A DNA stretch of 64,000 bases. It comes from Crocosphaera sp. Lineage in GTDB: Bacteria; Cyanobacteriota; Cyanobacteriia; Cyanobacteriales; Microcystaceae. Both the position numbers and the translations under genes were made by a program. The notes under the pieces were generated by a model that ran no database searches, was not told where the DNA came from, and saw only the letters and a program-made list of their open reading frames with translations. This document shows, in pieces, positions 36,621 to 45,467 of the stretch. How positions within the stretch are numbered: the stretch's first letter is position 1; each line of letters begins with the position of its first letter. The stretch spans positions 1 to 64,000 of the forward strand of contig NZ_JASJEB010000010.1 of NCBI RefSeq assembly GCF_030064895.1, written 5' to 3'.

Positions 36621-38609
36621 ATGCTATATTGTCTCAACCCTAGTTGCAATAAACCAGAAAATCCTGATAACAATATAAAGTGTCATGGATGTGGTGAAAA
36701 CTTACGTCAAAGCAGTCAAGAATATATTTTTCAACTTCACTATAAAATAATCAAAAAACTTGGAGAAGGTGCTTTTGGGAGAACATATTTAGCTGAAGAT
36801 CAGCACTTAATGGATGAAAAAAGAGTTATTAAAAAGTTAGTAACTGTCATGCAAGGTGGTGCTTTACAGAAGGCAAAAGAACTGTTTAAACGGGAAGCAA
36901 AACGTCTCTATGAATTAAACCATCCCCAAATCCCTAAACTTCATGCTTATTTTGAACATCAAAATGATTTTTATCTGGTTCAAGAATTTATTGAAGGTGA
37001 CACATTATTTGATGAAGTTTGGCAAAAAGGGCGGTTTAGTGAAGGAAAAATCAAACAATTTTTAAGAGAATTATTGCCTATTTTGGACTATCTTCATAAA
37101 CAAAAAATATTACACCGAGATATTAAACCAGAAAATATCATGCGTCGGGTTGCACCTAATAATTACGGCGCGGAAAAAACAGCAGAATTAGTATTGATAG
37201 ATTTTGGTGCATCAAAACAAGTAAGTACCACTATGAAGTCTGTCCCAGGAACCCAAATATATACGATGGGTTATGCAGCAATGGAACAAATGCAAGGTAG
37301 GGCAAAACCTTCTAGTGATATTTATAGTTTAGGGGTAACAGCAGTTAGATTATTAACTAAATGTTTTCCCGATGATGAAGATGAATATGGCAATACTATT
37401 GATAAATTATTAGATGAAAATCATATTAATTGGCGATGGAGAGAATACGCACAAGAACAAGGAATAACTATTAATCAAGGTTTAGCAGATATTTTAGATA
37501 AAATGTTAGCTCAGAATATAACAAACCGCTATCAAACAGCAGAAGCAGTATTAAATGACTTAAATAGTTTAGATACACCTCAAGTTACAACTTCACCAAC
37601 GGTTACACAAACTACGCCTAAACCTCCTCAGAAAAAAACTACAAATCCCCTTTTAGTAACTCCTCCTTCTCCTCAAATATCAACACACCAAACTACACCA
37701 GACCCATTAGAAAAATATTTACAAACAGTTTCCTTTGAAACAGTAAAAGTTAATGCTAGAGGACAGATAATAAACCGTGAAACCAGACAAGCAGAATGTT
37801 TCACAGAAATGTTACCTGGAGGAGTGAAACTAGAGATGATGAAAATACCAGGAGGTACGTTTATGATGGGGACAAATGATGCAGAAATAGAAAGACTATG
37901 TAAGGAGTTGAGTTTGGGAGGGTCTAAAAGAGAAAGTCCTCAACATCTCGTGACCATTCAACCATTTTTTATGAGTAAATATCCTATTACGCAAGAACAA
38001 TGGAAATTGATAGCTTCTGATACGACCCTAAAAGTTAATCAAGATTTAGATTTTAATCCTTCATCTTTTAAAGGTAATAAAAATCCTGTTGAGCAAGTAA
38101 GCTGGTATGACTGTGTAGAGTTTTGTGACAGACTCTCTCAATTCAAAAAACACAATAGTAAGATACCGAGAACCTATCAATTACCCAGTGAAGCACAGTG
38201 GGAGTATGGTTGTCGTGCAGGAACAACAACCCCCTTTTATTTTGGGAAGACAATCACAACAGAGTTAGCTAACTACAATGGTAACCATCTTCCCTATGCA
38301 CAGGAAAACAAGGGGTCATGTAGAAGAAAAACGACCCCTGTAGGGTCTTTTCCACCCAATGGGTTTGGGTTATATGATATGCACGGTAACGTCTGGGAAT
38401 GGTGTCTTGATGATCGCCATTATAACTATGAAGGTGCGCCCAATGATGGTAGTGCTTGGACTTTCAATAACAAAAATACTACAAAAATATTACGCGGCGG
38501 TTCGTACGGCTCTCCTCCGCGCGATTGCCGGTCTGCGTATCGCTACTGCAGCTTCGGCGCTTACGACTATGGTTTTCGTGTTGTGTGTATTTTCCCCAGG
38601 ACTTCTTAA
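36621..38609 (+). CDS. Zinc-ribbon Ser/Thr kinase fused to FGE-type (SUMF1/C-type lectin fold) domain
   Basis: 662 residues. Residues 4-24 hold a zinc ribbon (C4, C9, C21, C24). The Hanks-type kinase domain runs from about 41 to 310: P-loop GEGAFG (48-53), catalytic HRDIKPEN (165-172) and DFG (194-196) are intact. A Pro/Thr-rich linker of about 70 residues follows. The FGE-sulfatase domain fills 390-659 (GGTFMMG, QLPSEAQWEYGCRAG, GNVWEW, RGGS..., GFRVV). The last 90 coding bases look like a DGR variable region. Membrane segments are absent. It is flanked by two coiled-coil membrane proteins on the other strand. Confidence 0.9.
   Translation: MLYCLNPSCNKPENPDNNIKCHGCGENLRQSSQEYIFQLHYKIIKKLGEGAFGRTYLAEDQHLMDEKRVIKKLVTVMQGGALQKAKELFKREAKRLYELNHPQIPKLHAYFEHQNDFYLVQEFIEGDTLFDEVWQKGRFSEGKIKQFLRELLPILDYLHKQKILHRDIKPENIMRRVAPNNYGAEKTAELVLIDFGASKQVSTTMKSVPGTQIYTMGYAAMEQMQGRAKPSSDIYSLGVTAVRLLTKCFPDDEDEYGNTIDKLLDENHINWRWREYAQEQGITINQGLADILDKMLAQNITNRYQTAEAVLNDLNSLDTPQVTTSPTVTQTTPKPPQKKTTNPLLVTPPSPQISTHQTTPDPLEKYLQTVSFETVKVNARGQIINRETRQAECFTEMLPGGVKLEMMKIPGGTFMMGTNDAEIERLCKELSLGGSKRESPQHLVTIQPFFMSKYPITQEQWKLIASDTTLKVNQDLDFNPSSFKGNKNPVEQVSWYDCVEFCDRLSQFKKHNSKIPRTYQLPSEAQWEYGCRAGTTTPFYFGKTITTELANYNGNHLPYAQENKGSCRRKTTPVGSFPPNGFGLYDMHGNVWEWCLDDRHYNYEGAPNDGSAWTFNNKNTTKILRGGSYGSPPRDCRSAYRYCSFGAYDYGFRVVCIFPRTS
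38490..38590 (+). other. Candidate DGR variable region in the kinase-FGE gene
   Basis: By my count 55 of the 90 bases at 38490-38579 are G or C (61%), far above the rest of the gene. Codons at the variable residues 629-650 (Y, G, S, P, D, Y, Y, C, S, F, G, A, Y, D, Y) end in C or T, as expected if the template had AAC/AAT there, while RGGS, CRSA and GFRVV stay conserved. This matches variable regions in FGE-type targets of cyanobacterial DGRs. No template repeat or reverse transcriptase is in the window. Confidence 0.65.
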
Positions 38610-38643
38610 CCGTTTGTACTCTTGCCCTTTTGCCCTCTTTTTT

Positions 38644-38659
38644 TCCGCCTGATGGCGGA
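38644..38659. other. Hairpin after the variable region (possible DGR cruciform)
   Basis: TCCGCC, loop TGAT, GGCGGA: a 6-base stem and 4-base loop beginning 35 bases after the kinase stop. The T-run lies before the stem on the plus strand and gives an A-run after it on the minus strand, so it does not work as a terminator either way. DGR targets often have such a hairpin just behind the initiation site of mutagenic homing. Confidence 0.5.
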
Positions 38660-38702
38660 TGGATTTATTTATTATTATTTTTGTACTAAATATTTAGTAC
38701 AG

Positions 38703-38730
38703 TAGGGGTCAACGGCCGTTGACCCCTACA
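38703..38730. repeat. 28-base perfect palindrome, core AACGGCCGTT
   Basis: Half-site GTAGGGGTCAACGG mirrored exactly, between the convergent kinase and coiled-coil genes. It is the best-preserved member of the family also seen at 18779-18804. Confidence 0.75.
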
Positions 38731-38766
38731 AATAGGTTTTAGTTTCGGTTTAATGTAGGGTTTGGG

Positions 38767-39099
38767 TTAAGGTTTCAACAACAGATAAGGGAGTCTAAAC
38801 AATGCCGTTACTATTCCCCCAATAACGGCACTAATACCACCAACGATTAAAGGGAGAATCAGAGAGCGAAAACCTTTTAGGTCAGATACTTCTTTAACTA
38901 CAGTATTTTGAACAGTTTTAAGGTCTCTAACGTCTTCCTTGAGGTTTTTTACTTCTGTCTTTATTTCTGCTAAGTCAACCTCGATGGTTGTTAGTTTTTC
39001 TGATTGTTTATCTAGCTTGGTGTTTACTTCTTTAATATCCTGCTTAAGTTCTTTCAGGACTTCTACCAGGTCATCCCTAACTGTAACAGGGTCATTCAT
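38767..39099 (-). CDS. Coiled-coil protein with C-terminal membrane segment
   Basis: 110 residues: a heptad-rich coiled coil over about 8-75 (DLVEVLKELKQDIKEVNTKL), then LKGFRSLILPLIVGGISAVI-GGIVTALF as the membrane part. It is similar in design to the protein at 36136-36474. It is convergent with the kinase gene. Function unknown. Confidence 0.65.
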   Translation of the reverse strand: MNDPVTVRDDLVEVLKELKQDIKEVNTKLDKQSEKLTTIEVDLAEIKTEVKNLKEDVRDLKTVQNTVVKEVSDLKGFRSLILPLIVGGISAVIGGIVTALFRLPYLLLKP

Positions 39100-39198
39100 G
39101 AGTTAAAATCCTAATAGTATTAGTTTTATTTAGTCTCCTTGGTTACCGCTAGGGGACTGCTTTTATTTTAGAGGTTAACTCGATTTAGTTGAACAGTT

Positions 39199-39558
39199 TT
39201 AGTAATTCCAATGATTAAGAGAAAAGAACTGATTAGCCAAGGGAATTGAAGAAGCTTCGAGATTCGCTATGGCTTTAAGTATCTCTTGACGACTCATATT
39301 TTTAGAGTAATTATAATCATTCCGAATAACAAAAATACCTGAGTGTGCTATATTTTCCTCATGAAGCTCCTCAAAATCTTTACAGTTGTGGGTAACGATA
39401 ATGCGTCCTGTTTCTATTGCATAATTTAAAACAATCAAATCACTCTTTCCACTCAAACCTACTTCATTTACGGTTACTACATCATGACCAGCTTTTCTCA
39501 AAAGTTTAACCAAAGGTTTAGATAAAGAATCTTCATCAATTAACAACTTTAGGCTCAA
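39199..39558 (-). CDS. DUF5615 PIN-like putative toxin
   Basis: 119 residues. The N-terminal KLLIDEDSLSKPLVKLLRKAGHDV and later IIVTHNCKDFEEL carry the acidic residues of the PIN-like nuclease fold. It lies downstream of the DUF433-type gene, which it overlaps by 23 bases, a common toxin-antitoxin pairing. Toxicity is inferred from the family. Confidence 0.82.
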   Translation of the reverse strand: MSLKLLIDEDSLSKPLVKLLRKAGHDVVTVNEVGLSGKSDLIVLNYAIETGRIIVTHNCKDFEELHEENIAHSGIFVIRNDYNYSKNMSRQEILKAIANLEASSIPLANQFFSLNHWNY

Positions 39559-39835
39559 GGGATATACCTCGCTCTTCTAAATAACGACGTTCTGAATCAG
39601 CTTCAGAAGTGATAAGTTCTTGATGAGTTTCACAATATTCAATCACTTCTTGTAGAGCATCAAGTGTAATATCCCAATTATCAGCAGTTTCTTCTAGAGT
39701 ATCACCATTTACCATCATGTCACTCCATACTCCAAAAGCTGTTAATTTCCGACCCTTAATATAAAGCTGCTTTCGCCAAGAGTCAGGACGGGTTTCAAGA
39801 TATTGCCACTGTGTTTTTGTTGGCTGGTTTGTCAT
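39536..39835 (-). CDS. DUF433-type antitoxin
   Basis: 99 residues. The C-terminal half (NGDTLEETADNWDITLDALQ, VIEYCETHQELI) is the DUF433 helix-turn-helix domain that pairs with DUF5615 toxins. The N-terminal part (YLETRPDSWRKQLYIKGRKL) is a basic extension. It overlaps the following toxin gene by 23 bases. Confidence 0.8.
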   Translation of the reverse strand: MTNQPTKTQWQYLETRPDSWRKQLYIKGRKLTAFGVWSDMMVNGDTLEETADNWDITLDALQEVIEYCETHQELITSEADSERRYLEERGISLEPKVVN

Positions 39836-39948
39836 ATTTTTGACTCAAATTATTTCTTATTCTATTATTATAGCAATCAGGTTTCAGTTGTGAGAAAATT
39901 AGGAGAAGAATTTAACAATGTTAAATCCCTACAAGGGTGTATTCTTAG

Positions 39949-39969
39949 GGACATAATAGTATTATGTCC
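39949..39969. repeat. 21-base inverted repeat
   Basis: GGACATAATA, one base, TATTATGTCC. It lies in the region between the divergent DUF433 and Phd-type genes, inside wider arms GTGAGAA (about 39890) and TTCTCAC (about 39977). A small decayed mobile element or a regulatory site are both possible. Confidence 0.4.
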
Positions 39970-40044
39970 TGATATGTTTTCGCTTCTCACATATCATTAC
40001 TGACTACTATAGCTCATTGTCTTTAATTAAATGCTCAAAAAATC

Positions 40045-40269
40045 ATGAAAATAGAACTAAAAGAACTTCCAGAAAATCAGGAAATATTAGAAGTTTTATC
40101 CAGAGAAAACCAAGAGATAATTATTACAAAAAATGCTCAGGCAATTTATAAACTAACTAGAATCAATCAATCAACTACCAAACGTCGTAATCGTGGCAGT
40201 GCCAAAGGTTTAATAACAATGAGTAGTGATTTTGATGAACCATTACCCGAATTTACAGAATATATGTAA
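40045..40269 (+). CDS. Phd/YefM-type antitoxin
   Basis: 74 residues: a short Phd-like DNA-binding part (ELPENQEILEVLSRENQEII, AQAIYKLTRI) and an acidic C-terminal tail (SSDFDEPLPEFTEYM) of the kind that holds a VapC toxin. Its stop overlaps the vapC start codon (TAATG). Since vapC is interrupted, this antitoxin may now be an orphan. Confidence 0.8.
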   Translation: MKIELKELPENQEILEVLSRENQEIIITKNAQAIYKLTRINQSTTKRRNRGSAKGLITMSSDFDEPLPEFTEYM

Positions 40270-40664
40270 TGAAATATTTATTGGATACTCATACTTTCCT
40301 CTGATTTGTTAACGATAGTGACGAAATACCTGAACAACTTTTTAATTTACTAGAATCCGATGTTGATTTATTCTTAAGTATTGCTAGTCTGTGGGAAACA
40401 GCGATTAAAGTTAATATTGGTAAATTAACTTTACCGAAACTATATGCCAATTTTGTTAGTGAACAAATCAAACTAAATGATATCGAAATTTTGCCTATTT
40501 CGTTAGAGCATTTAAACGTGATTTCGACTTTGCCTCTATATCATAAAGATCCTTTTGATAGATTCATTATTGCCCAAAGTTTAGTAGAAAATTTGACAGT
40601 TATTAGTAAAGATTCTGCTTTTGATGCTTATCCTATTACAAAACTATGGGAAGTTTCCCCATAG
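40269..40664 (+). pseudogene. vapC: VapC (PIN domain) toxin with in-frame TGA at codon 12
   Basis: The frame reads MKYLLDTHTFL-stop-FVNDSDEIPEQLF and then continues without a further stop for 132 codons to the TAG at 40662-40664. Family members have Trp at this place (DTHTFLWF), so a single TGG to TGA change at 40302-40304 explains the stop. The PIN motifs (LLDTH, SLWETAIK, KDPFDRFIIAQ) are otherwise intact. It is preceded and overlapped by the Phd-type antitoxin. The toxin is presumably silent unless the stop is read through. Confidence 0.85.
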
Positions 40665-40676
40665 TGAAGATATTTT

Positions 40677-42500
40677 TTAGTTACAAATATATCTTTTATA
40701 TCCGTAACCATCAATATAAGGATAATTTGTTGTATCAAGAGTACAATTATTTAACTCAATTTCTGCATTAAAATTGACTGTCCAAACGTCTAAAGGTTTA
40801 GATAAATTATTAACTGTTTCTTGTAGCTTTATGGTTGATTGTGGATCATTATCTATTGTTTGATGAATGAATAAAAAGGAGAGATTTTCTAATTCATTTT
40901 GATTATTTTGTTTAACTATACCTTCTGTCTCCTGCCTTCCGTTTCCTACTGCCTTCTTTAATTCTAATCCTATTCCCATCATTTCTCCTACTTGAACTAA
41001 ACTTTTATGAGTGGTAGCTATAAGAACAGGTTGGGATGAATTTTCTTTAATAACTGATATTAATTGTTCGGGACGATAATATTTTTGATATCCTAAATTA
41101 ATCATGACGGTTACTGCACCTAAAAATCCCATAAACCATACTGCATAAAAGGCTAATTTACCGTTACAGTTCAATTGATCATATATTTTACTCAGTAAAA
41201 TTAAGGGATTAATTGTTTCTTTTGCTTGCAATTGTTCATTTTCTTGTTTAATTTCGTGCCAGAAAATTCCTAAACTTGTTCCTACTAATACTATCACCGC
41301 AGGAAAATAAGTAAAACTATAACGAGCAGCACGAGTTAGGTCAACGCCAACTCCATAAGTTATGATTAAAAATAAAGCAATAACTCCACCAATAAACGTC
41401 ATTAAAATTAACAGTGAAAGACGAAATTGATTTAACTGTAATCCTTTTTTAAGACCTCTAATACTGTAAGGAATTAACCAGATAAAAAATAACAGTAAAA
41501 TTAAACCAGAAAGAATAACAATAGGAATAGAATCAGATTCAACTGGTAATAAAGAAATCATCGGAATCCAAACCGCTAATAACTGTAATGGAGGACTAAT
41601 TGCATATAAAATATGGCTCAAAGGATGAATCCAAGTAATCATATTATTACCGTAACCATGAGAAATAGCTAACAACATCCAAACTAAACCCGTAGCAGAT
41701 GTTCCGAGAATAGCTGCCAAAATACGGATAATATTTCTCTTACTTAACTGTGAAAAATTGTTTTTATATTTAACATAAATAAGGACAGCTAACGTTATAA
41801 TTTCTCCAATGAGAGTTAAAACAAAGAAATAATGAACCGATAAACCCAAACTATTAACTAAAATCCAGCTAAATACTAACCATAAAGGAATAATCGACTG
41901 TTGATAAAGATGTCTGATTGTCAAGATTAAACATATTAAAGAAGCAATCACAAATAAAATACTTAAAGTGTAATGACGGGCTTCCTGTGCCAAGAAAATA
42001 CCAAACGGAGAAACCGCCATTAAACTAGCACTAATTTGCCCAATTAAACGAGAACGAAAAGCAATTTTTCCTAAAAAATAAACCCCAGGAATTGATAAAA
42101 CTCCCAATAAAACAGGAAGCGATCGCATCACTCCCACATCCACATATTCTCCCACATTTTGCCACAAATGAACCCATAAATGAACTAAAACGAAATATAA
42201 AGGAGGATGATTATCTTCTTGTAGCAATAAGGAAACAACATTACCTATTCCTACGTCGCCACTAACACGAAGTGGTTGCAAAAGGGTATCTAATGAAATA
42301 ACCTGATTCAGAGGAACTGATCGGAAATCATTTCCTAAACTAAACACCATTGTGGCAAATTCATCAGTCCAAGGCGGTTTAGCGTCCAAATTTGTAAATC
42401 GGAGAATGCCACCAAAAACCATCCATAACCCTAATAAGACCCAATCATTGACTTGGGAAAGCTTATTTATCCACTGTTTAGACGACTCAACTTTTAACAC
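40677..42500 (-). CDS. Membrane glycosyltransferase (GT39/ArnT-like)
   Basis: 607 residues. The first lumenal loop carries the acidic catalytic region PPWTDEFATMVFSLG and the motif EDNHPPLYFVLVHLWVHLW, typical of polyprenyl-phosphate-sugar-dependent transferases. About 11-13 membrane segments follow, then a soluble C-terminal domain from about 490. It probably adds sugars to lipids or surface glycans in the periplasm. A truncated relative lies at 56019-56549. It is divergent from the symporter gene (49 bases between). Confidence 0.8.
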   Translation of the reverse strand: MLKVESSKQWINKLSQVNDWVLLGLWMVFGGILRFTNLDAKPPWTDEFATMVFSLGNDFRSVPLNQVISLDTLLQPLRVSGDVGIGNVVSLLLQEDNHPPLYFVLVHLWVHLWQNVGEYVDVGVMRSLPVLLGVLSIPGVYFLGKIAFRSRLIGQISASLMAVSPFGIFLAQEARHYTLSILFVIASLICLILTIRHLYQQSIIPLWLVFSWILVNSLGLSVHYFFVLTLIGEIITLAVLIYVKYKNNFSQLSKRNIIRILAAILGTSATGLVWMLLAISHGYGNNMITWIHPLSHILYAISPPLQLLAVWIPMISLLPVESDSIPIVILSGLILLLFFIWLIPYSIRGLKKGLQLNQFRLSLLILMTFIGGVIALFLIITYGVGVDLTRAARYSFTYFPAVIVLVGTSLGIFWHEIKQENEQLQAKETINPLILLSKIYDQLNCNGKLAFYAVWFMGFLGAVTVMINLGYQKYYRPEQLISVIKENSSQPVLIATTHKSLVQVGEMMGIGLELKKAVGNGRQETEGIVKQNNQNELENLSFLFIHQTIDNDPQSTIKLQETVNNLSKPLDVWTVNFNAEIELNNCTLDTTNYPYIDGYGYKRYICN

Positions 42501-42549
42501 AGAAAATCCTCACAACCAAACTTTAAATAAAATAACCTAAATTTACACT

Positions 42550-44382
42550 ATGCAACTTATAGATTGGATTATTGTCTTAATATATCTCTTTGGGACGATG
42601 GCCTTAGGGTTATTGTTGTCCCATAGAGAAACAAAATCTTCAGAAAATAAAAATAACGGAAAAAAAGGGCAAAATCCCCTTGATTTGCTGATTGCTGGCA
42701 GAAACCTTCCTTGGTGGTTAGCCGGAACCAGCATGGCCGCAACTACGTTTTCCATCGACACCCCTCTGTATATTTGCGGTGTGGTTGCTAGTCGGGGTAT
42801 TGCAGGAAACTGGGAATGGTGGAGTTTTGGTATCGCGCACATTGTTCTAATTTACGTCTTTGCAGGGCTGTGGAGACGGTCGGAAATGGTCACGGACGCT
42901 GAATTAACAGAATTGCGCTACGGTGGGCGTACAGCAGCTATTTTGCGGGCAACCAAGGCATTTTTATTCGCAGTTCCTATCAATTGTATTGGCATCGGTT
43001 ACGCTATGTTGGCTATGGTTAAGGTGGTGGATGCGTTACAGTTATGGCAAAGTTTGGGTTTTGATCCGGGAGAAGCAACTAAACTGTGGACAGTTATTGC
43101 TTTAAGCGTTTTTGTTTTAATTTATACCGGAGCTTCAGGACTTTGGGGTGTAGTTGTTACGGACTTTTTCCAGTTTTTCTTAGGATTATTTGGGGCGATG
43201 TTAGTAGCAGTTATTGCTGTTAGTGATGCCGGTGGAATGCGTGAATTAATTCCCAACGTTCAACAAATTACTGATTTTGATGTTTTGTCGTTTATTCCTA
43301 TCACCAATAATGGCGGTTTAAACTTTACTTGGAATGATGCTGCTGGTATTACAGCAACTACATTTTCAGCTTATATTTTTGTTCAATGGTGGTCTTTTCG
43401 TCGTAGTGATGGGGGTGGAGAGTTTGTACAAAGATTATTAGCAGTAAGAGGAAAAGGAAAAGAAGCAGAAAAAGAAGCAGAAAAAGCAACTTGGTTTTTT
43501 AACATTCTCCACTACATTGTTAGAACTTGGCCTTGGATTATTACTGCTTTAGCTGCAATAGTTTTATTACCTAATTTAGAAGATGCAGAATTAGCTTATC
43601 CTACTCTGATGTTAACCTATTTACCTTCGGTAGTTTTGGGGTTAGTGGTAGCTTCTTTAATTGCTGCTTTTATGAGTACCATTTCTACGTCTATTAATTG
43701 GGGTGCGTCTTATTTAACTAATGATTTATACAGTCGTTTTTTCCGTCCTGATGCGACAGATCAAGAGTTAACTAATGCGGTGAGATTAGCATCTGTTTTA
43801 GTGACGGTTTTAGGTTCAATTGCTGCTTTTTATGCGACGGATGTTCGGACTGTATTTCGTTTAGTAATTGCCATTGGAACCGGTCCAGGACTTGTGTTAA
43901 TTTTACGTTGGTTTTGGTGGCGAATTAATGCAGCAGCAGAGTTATCTGCGATGATTGCAGGATTTTTAATTGGTTTAGTTACAACTATTAATCCTGATAT
44001 TAATAACATTTTCCCTGACTTTGGTTGGCGGTTACTATTTATTTCTGTTTTAACAGCTTTGGTGTGGATAACGGTTATGTATTTAACTCCTCCTGAAGAT
44101 GAAGAAACCTTGTTAAACTTCTATGAAAAGGTTCGTCCTGGGGGAATAGGTTGGCAATATCAACAATACAAAACGGGTTTAGAACCAGCACAAAATTTAC
44201 AAAATGATATCTTAAAAGTGGTAGCAGCTACTTTAGTTATGTTTGGCAGTATGTTTGCTATTGGGGGATTTTTACTGCTACAATCTATCACTGGTTTTGT
44301 CTCATTAACTATTGCTATTATTGGGGGATTTTGGTTACGAAAATTGAGTAAAAAAAGAGTTTATCTTAAAGATAACTTATAA
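42550..44382 (+). CDS. Sodium:solute symporter family protein
   Basis: 610 residues with about 13-14 membrane segments in the SSS (LeuT-like) order. Typical stretches are LLIAGRNLPWWLAGTSMAAT, GASGLWGVVVTDFFQFFLG, and SLIAAFMSTISTSINWGASYLTNDLY. The substrate is unknown; members carry sugars, amino acids, carboxylates or osmolytes. The N-terminus is intact. No neighbouring gene identifies the cargo. Confidence 0.85.
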   Translation: MQLIDWIIVLIYLFGTMALGLLLSHRETKSSENKNNGKKGQNPLDLLIAGRNLPWWLAGTSMAATTFSIDTPLYICGVVASRGIAGNWEWWSFGIAHIVLIYVFAGLWRRSEMVTDAELTELRYGGRTAAILRATKAFLFAVPINCIGIGYAMLAMVKVVDALQLWQSLGFDPGEATKLWTVIALSVFVLIYTGASGLWGVVVTDFFQFFLGLFGAMLVAVIAVSDAGGMRELIPNVQQITDFDVLSFIPITNNGGLNFTWNDAAGITATTFSAYIFVQWWSFRRSDGGGEFVQRLLAVRGKGKEAEKEAEKATWFFNILHYIVRTWPWIITALAAIVLLPNLEDAELAYPTLMLTYLPSVVLGLVVASLIAAFMSTISTSINWGASYLTNDLYSRFFRPDATDQELTNAVRLASVLVTVLGSIAAFYATDVRTVFRLVIAIGTGPGLVLILRWFWWRINAAAELSAMIAGFLIGLVTTINPDINNIFPDFGWRLLFISVLTALVWITVMYLTPPEDEETLLNFYEKVRPGGIGWQYQQYKTGLEPAQNLQNDILKVVAATLVMFGSMFAIGGFLLLQSITGFVSLTIAIIGGFWLRKLSKKRVYLKDNL

Positions 44383-44433
44383 TCAATAATAGGAATATTC
44401 TGAACTTAGATTATAACGTTTAACTATTTTAAG

Positions 44434-44700
44434 TTATTCATAATGTGACCACATCATTAAAACTTTAATTCTCTTGTTTTCCTCATCTACTTCATAAACT
44501 AAGCGATGTTGAATATTTATTCTTCGTGAGTACATTCCAGCTAAATCCCCTGTCAGTTTTTCATAGGATGGAGGATTTTGATAAGGATTTGTTCTCAAAA
44601 TTTCTATTAACTTTTCAACTTTACTTTTTAATCCTGAACCACTAATCTTTTTAGCATCTTTTAATGCTCTTTGAGTTAAGGCGATTTCCCACATTCCCAT
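44434..44700 (-). CDS. yoeB: YoeB/Txe-family mRNA interferase toxin
   Basis: 88 residues of the RelE/YoeB fold: DAKKISGSGLKSKVEKLIEI, PYEKLTGDL-like stretch (SYEKLTGDLAGMYSRRINI), HRLVYEV and the C-terminal MMWSHYE, where the catalytic His and Tyr sit. YoeB cuts mRNA on the ribosome. It overlaps the antitoxin gene by 25 bases. Confidence 0.9.
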   Translation of the reverse strand: MGMWEIALTQRALKDAKKISGSGLKSKVEKLIEILRTNPYQNPPSYEKLTGDLAGMYSRRINIQHRLVYEVDEENKRIKVLMMWSHYE

Positions 44701-44945
44701 TCTATTTCTTCAAGAGGGGTACAGTCTTCCCAATCTGTATTTTTTCCTTCAATTAAATCATGCTTTACTCCAGGGATTGATAGTAGATAAAGGGTTTCTT
44801 GAATTGAATTCCATTCATTAACTGAAACTAATACAGCTTGTTTCTGATTATCAACTGTAATCATTGTCGCTTCATTAGAGTCGTTGATATTATCAATTAA
44901 TTCTGAAAGTAGTGAATTATTTTCTTTAATATTTATCTGTTTCAT
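44676..44945 (-). CDS. yefM: YefM/Phd-family antitoxin
   Basis: 89 residues from the ATG at 44945 (MKQINIKENNSLLSELID). The YefM pattern is clear: AVLVSVNEWNSIQETLYLLS and an acidic tail (CTPLEEIEWE) that binds YoeB. An in-frame ATG at 45011 would add 22 residues; I prefer the shorter form because it fits the family N-terminus. It is upstream of and overlaps yoeB. Confidence 0.85.
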   Translation of the reverse strand: MKQINIKENNSLLSELIDNINDSNEATMITVDNQKQAVLVSVNEWNSIQETLYLLSIPGVKHDLIEGKNTDWEDCTPLEEIEWECGKSP

Positions 44946-45011
44946 TTTAGGTAAGTTCTTGATAGGGATGCAAATATAACGTTTCTGATTGATTGAACGT
45001 ATCTCTATCAT

Positions 45012-45467
45012 TATTATAATAGGTATTGCTATAATAGAGCTAGTAGCTCTTTTAAGAAGTTATGACTTTTTAGCTTACAATCCAAGCAAGTAAAATCCGA
45101 ATAATGCAGTGTGAGAAAATAAAAACAACTTAAAAACATTATTACTGCTGCAAGAATGGACAGATTTGTATTGAGTAAAGTGCCAGAAATTAAAAGAATT
45201 CCACTTGTTAAAAACGTGAGTTCGGAGTTCGGAGTTCGGAGTTATAATTTTGTTAACGAGAGAATGAAGGTTTGAGACTTCTGATTTGAGTCAGTTTTCT
45301 CTAAATTTCCTTATATCGAACTCAGGTTAAAAAGCAAATTGGATACCAGTAAGAGCTTGATACATTCATTTTGCAAACTACTAGGTTTAAAAGATTAGTT
45401 AACTTAACAAAAGCAGGCGAGTATTTCTAATTTTTTTAAGGTTAATAACATGATTTTTGTAGGTTTA
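45012..45467. other. Intergenic region with a heptamer tandem repeat
   Basis: 455 AT-rich bases without a credible gene. At 45218-45243 lies GAGTTCG three times plus GAGTTAT, a heptamer array like those at 31739 and 12838. The following 'gttaacgag' also occurs behind the 31739 array in part. Confidence 0.5.

Noticed and set aside
38490-38609. GC-rich stretch as a recent horizontal insertion
   Set aside because: The frame and the conserved FGE residues run through without a break, which fits codon-level diversification better than an insertion.
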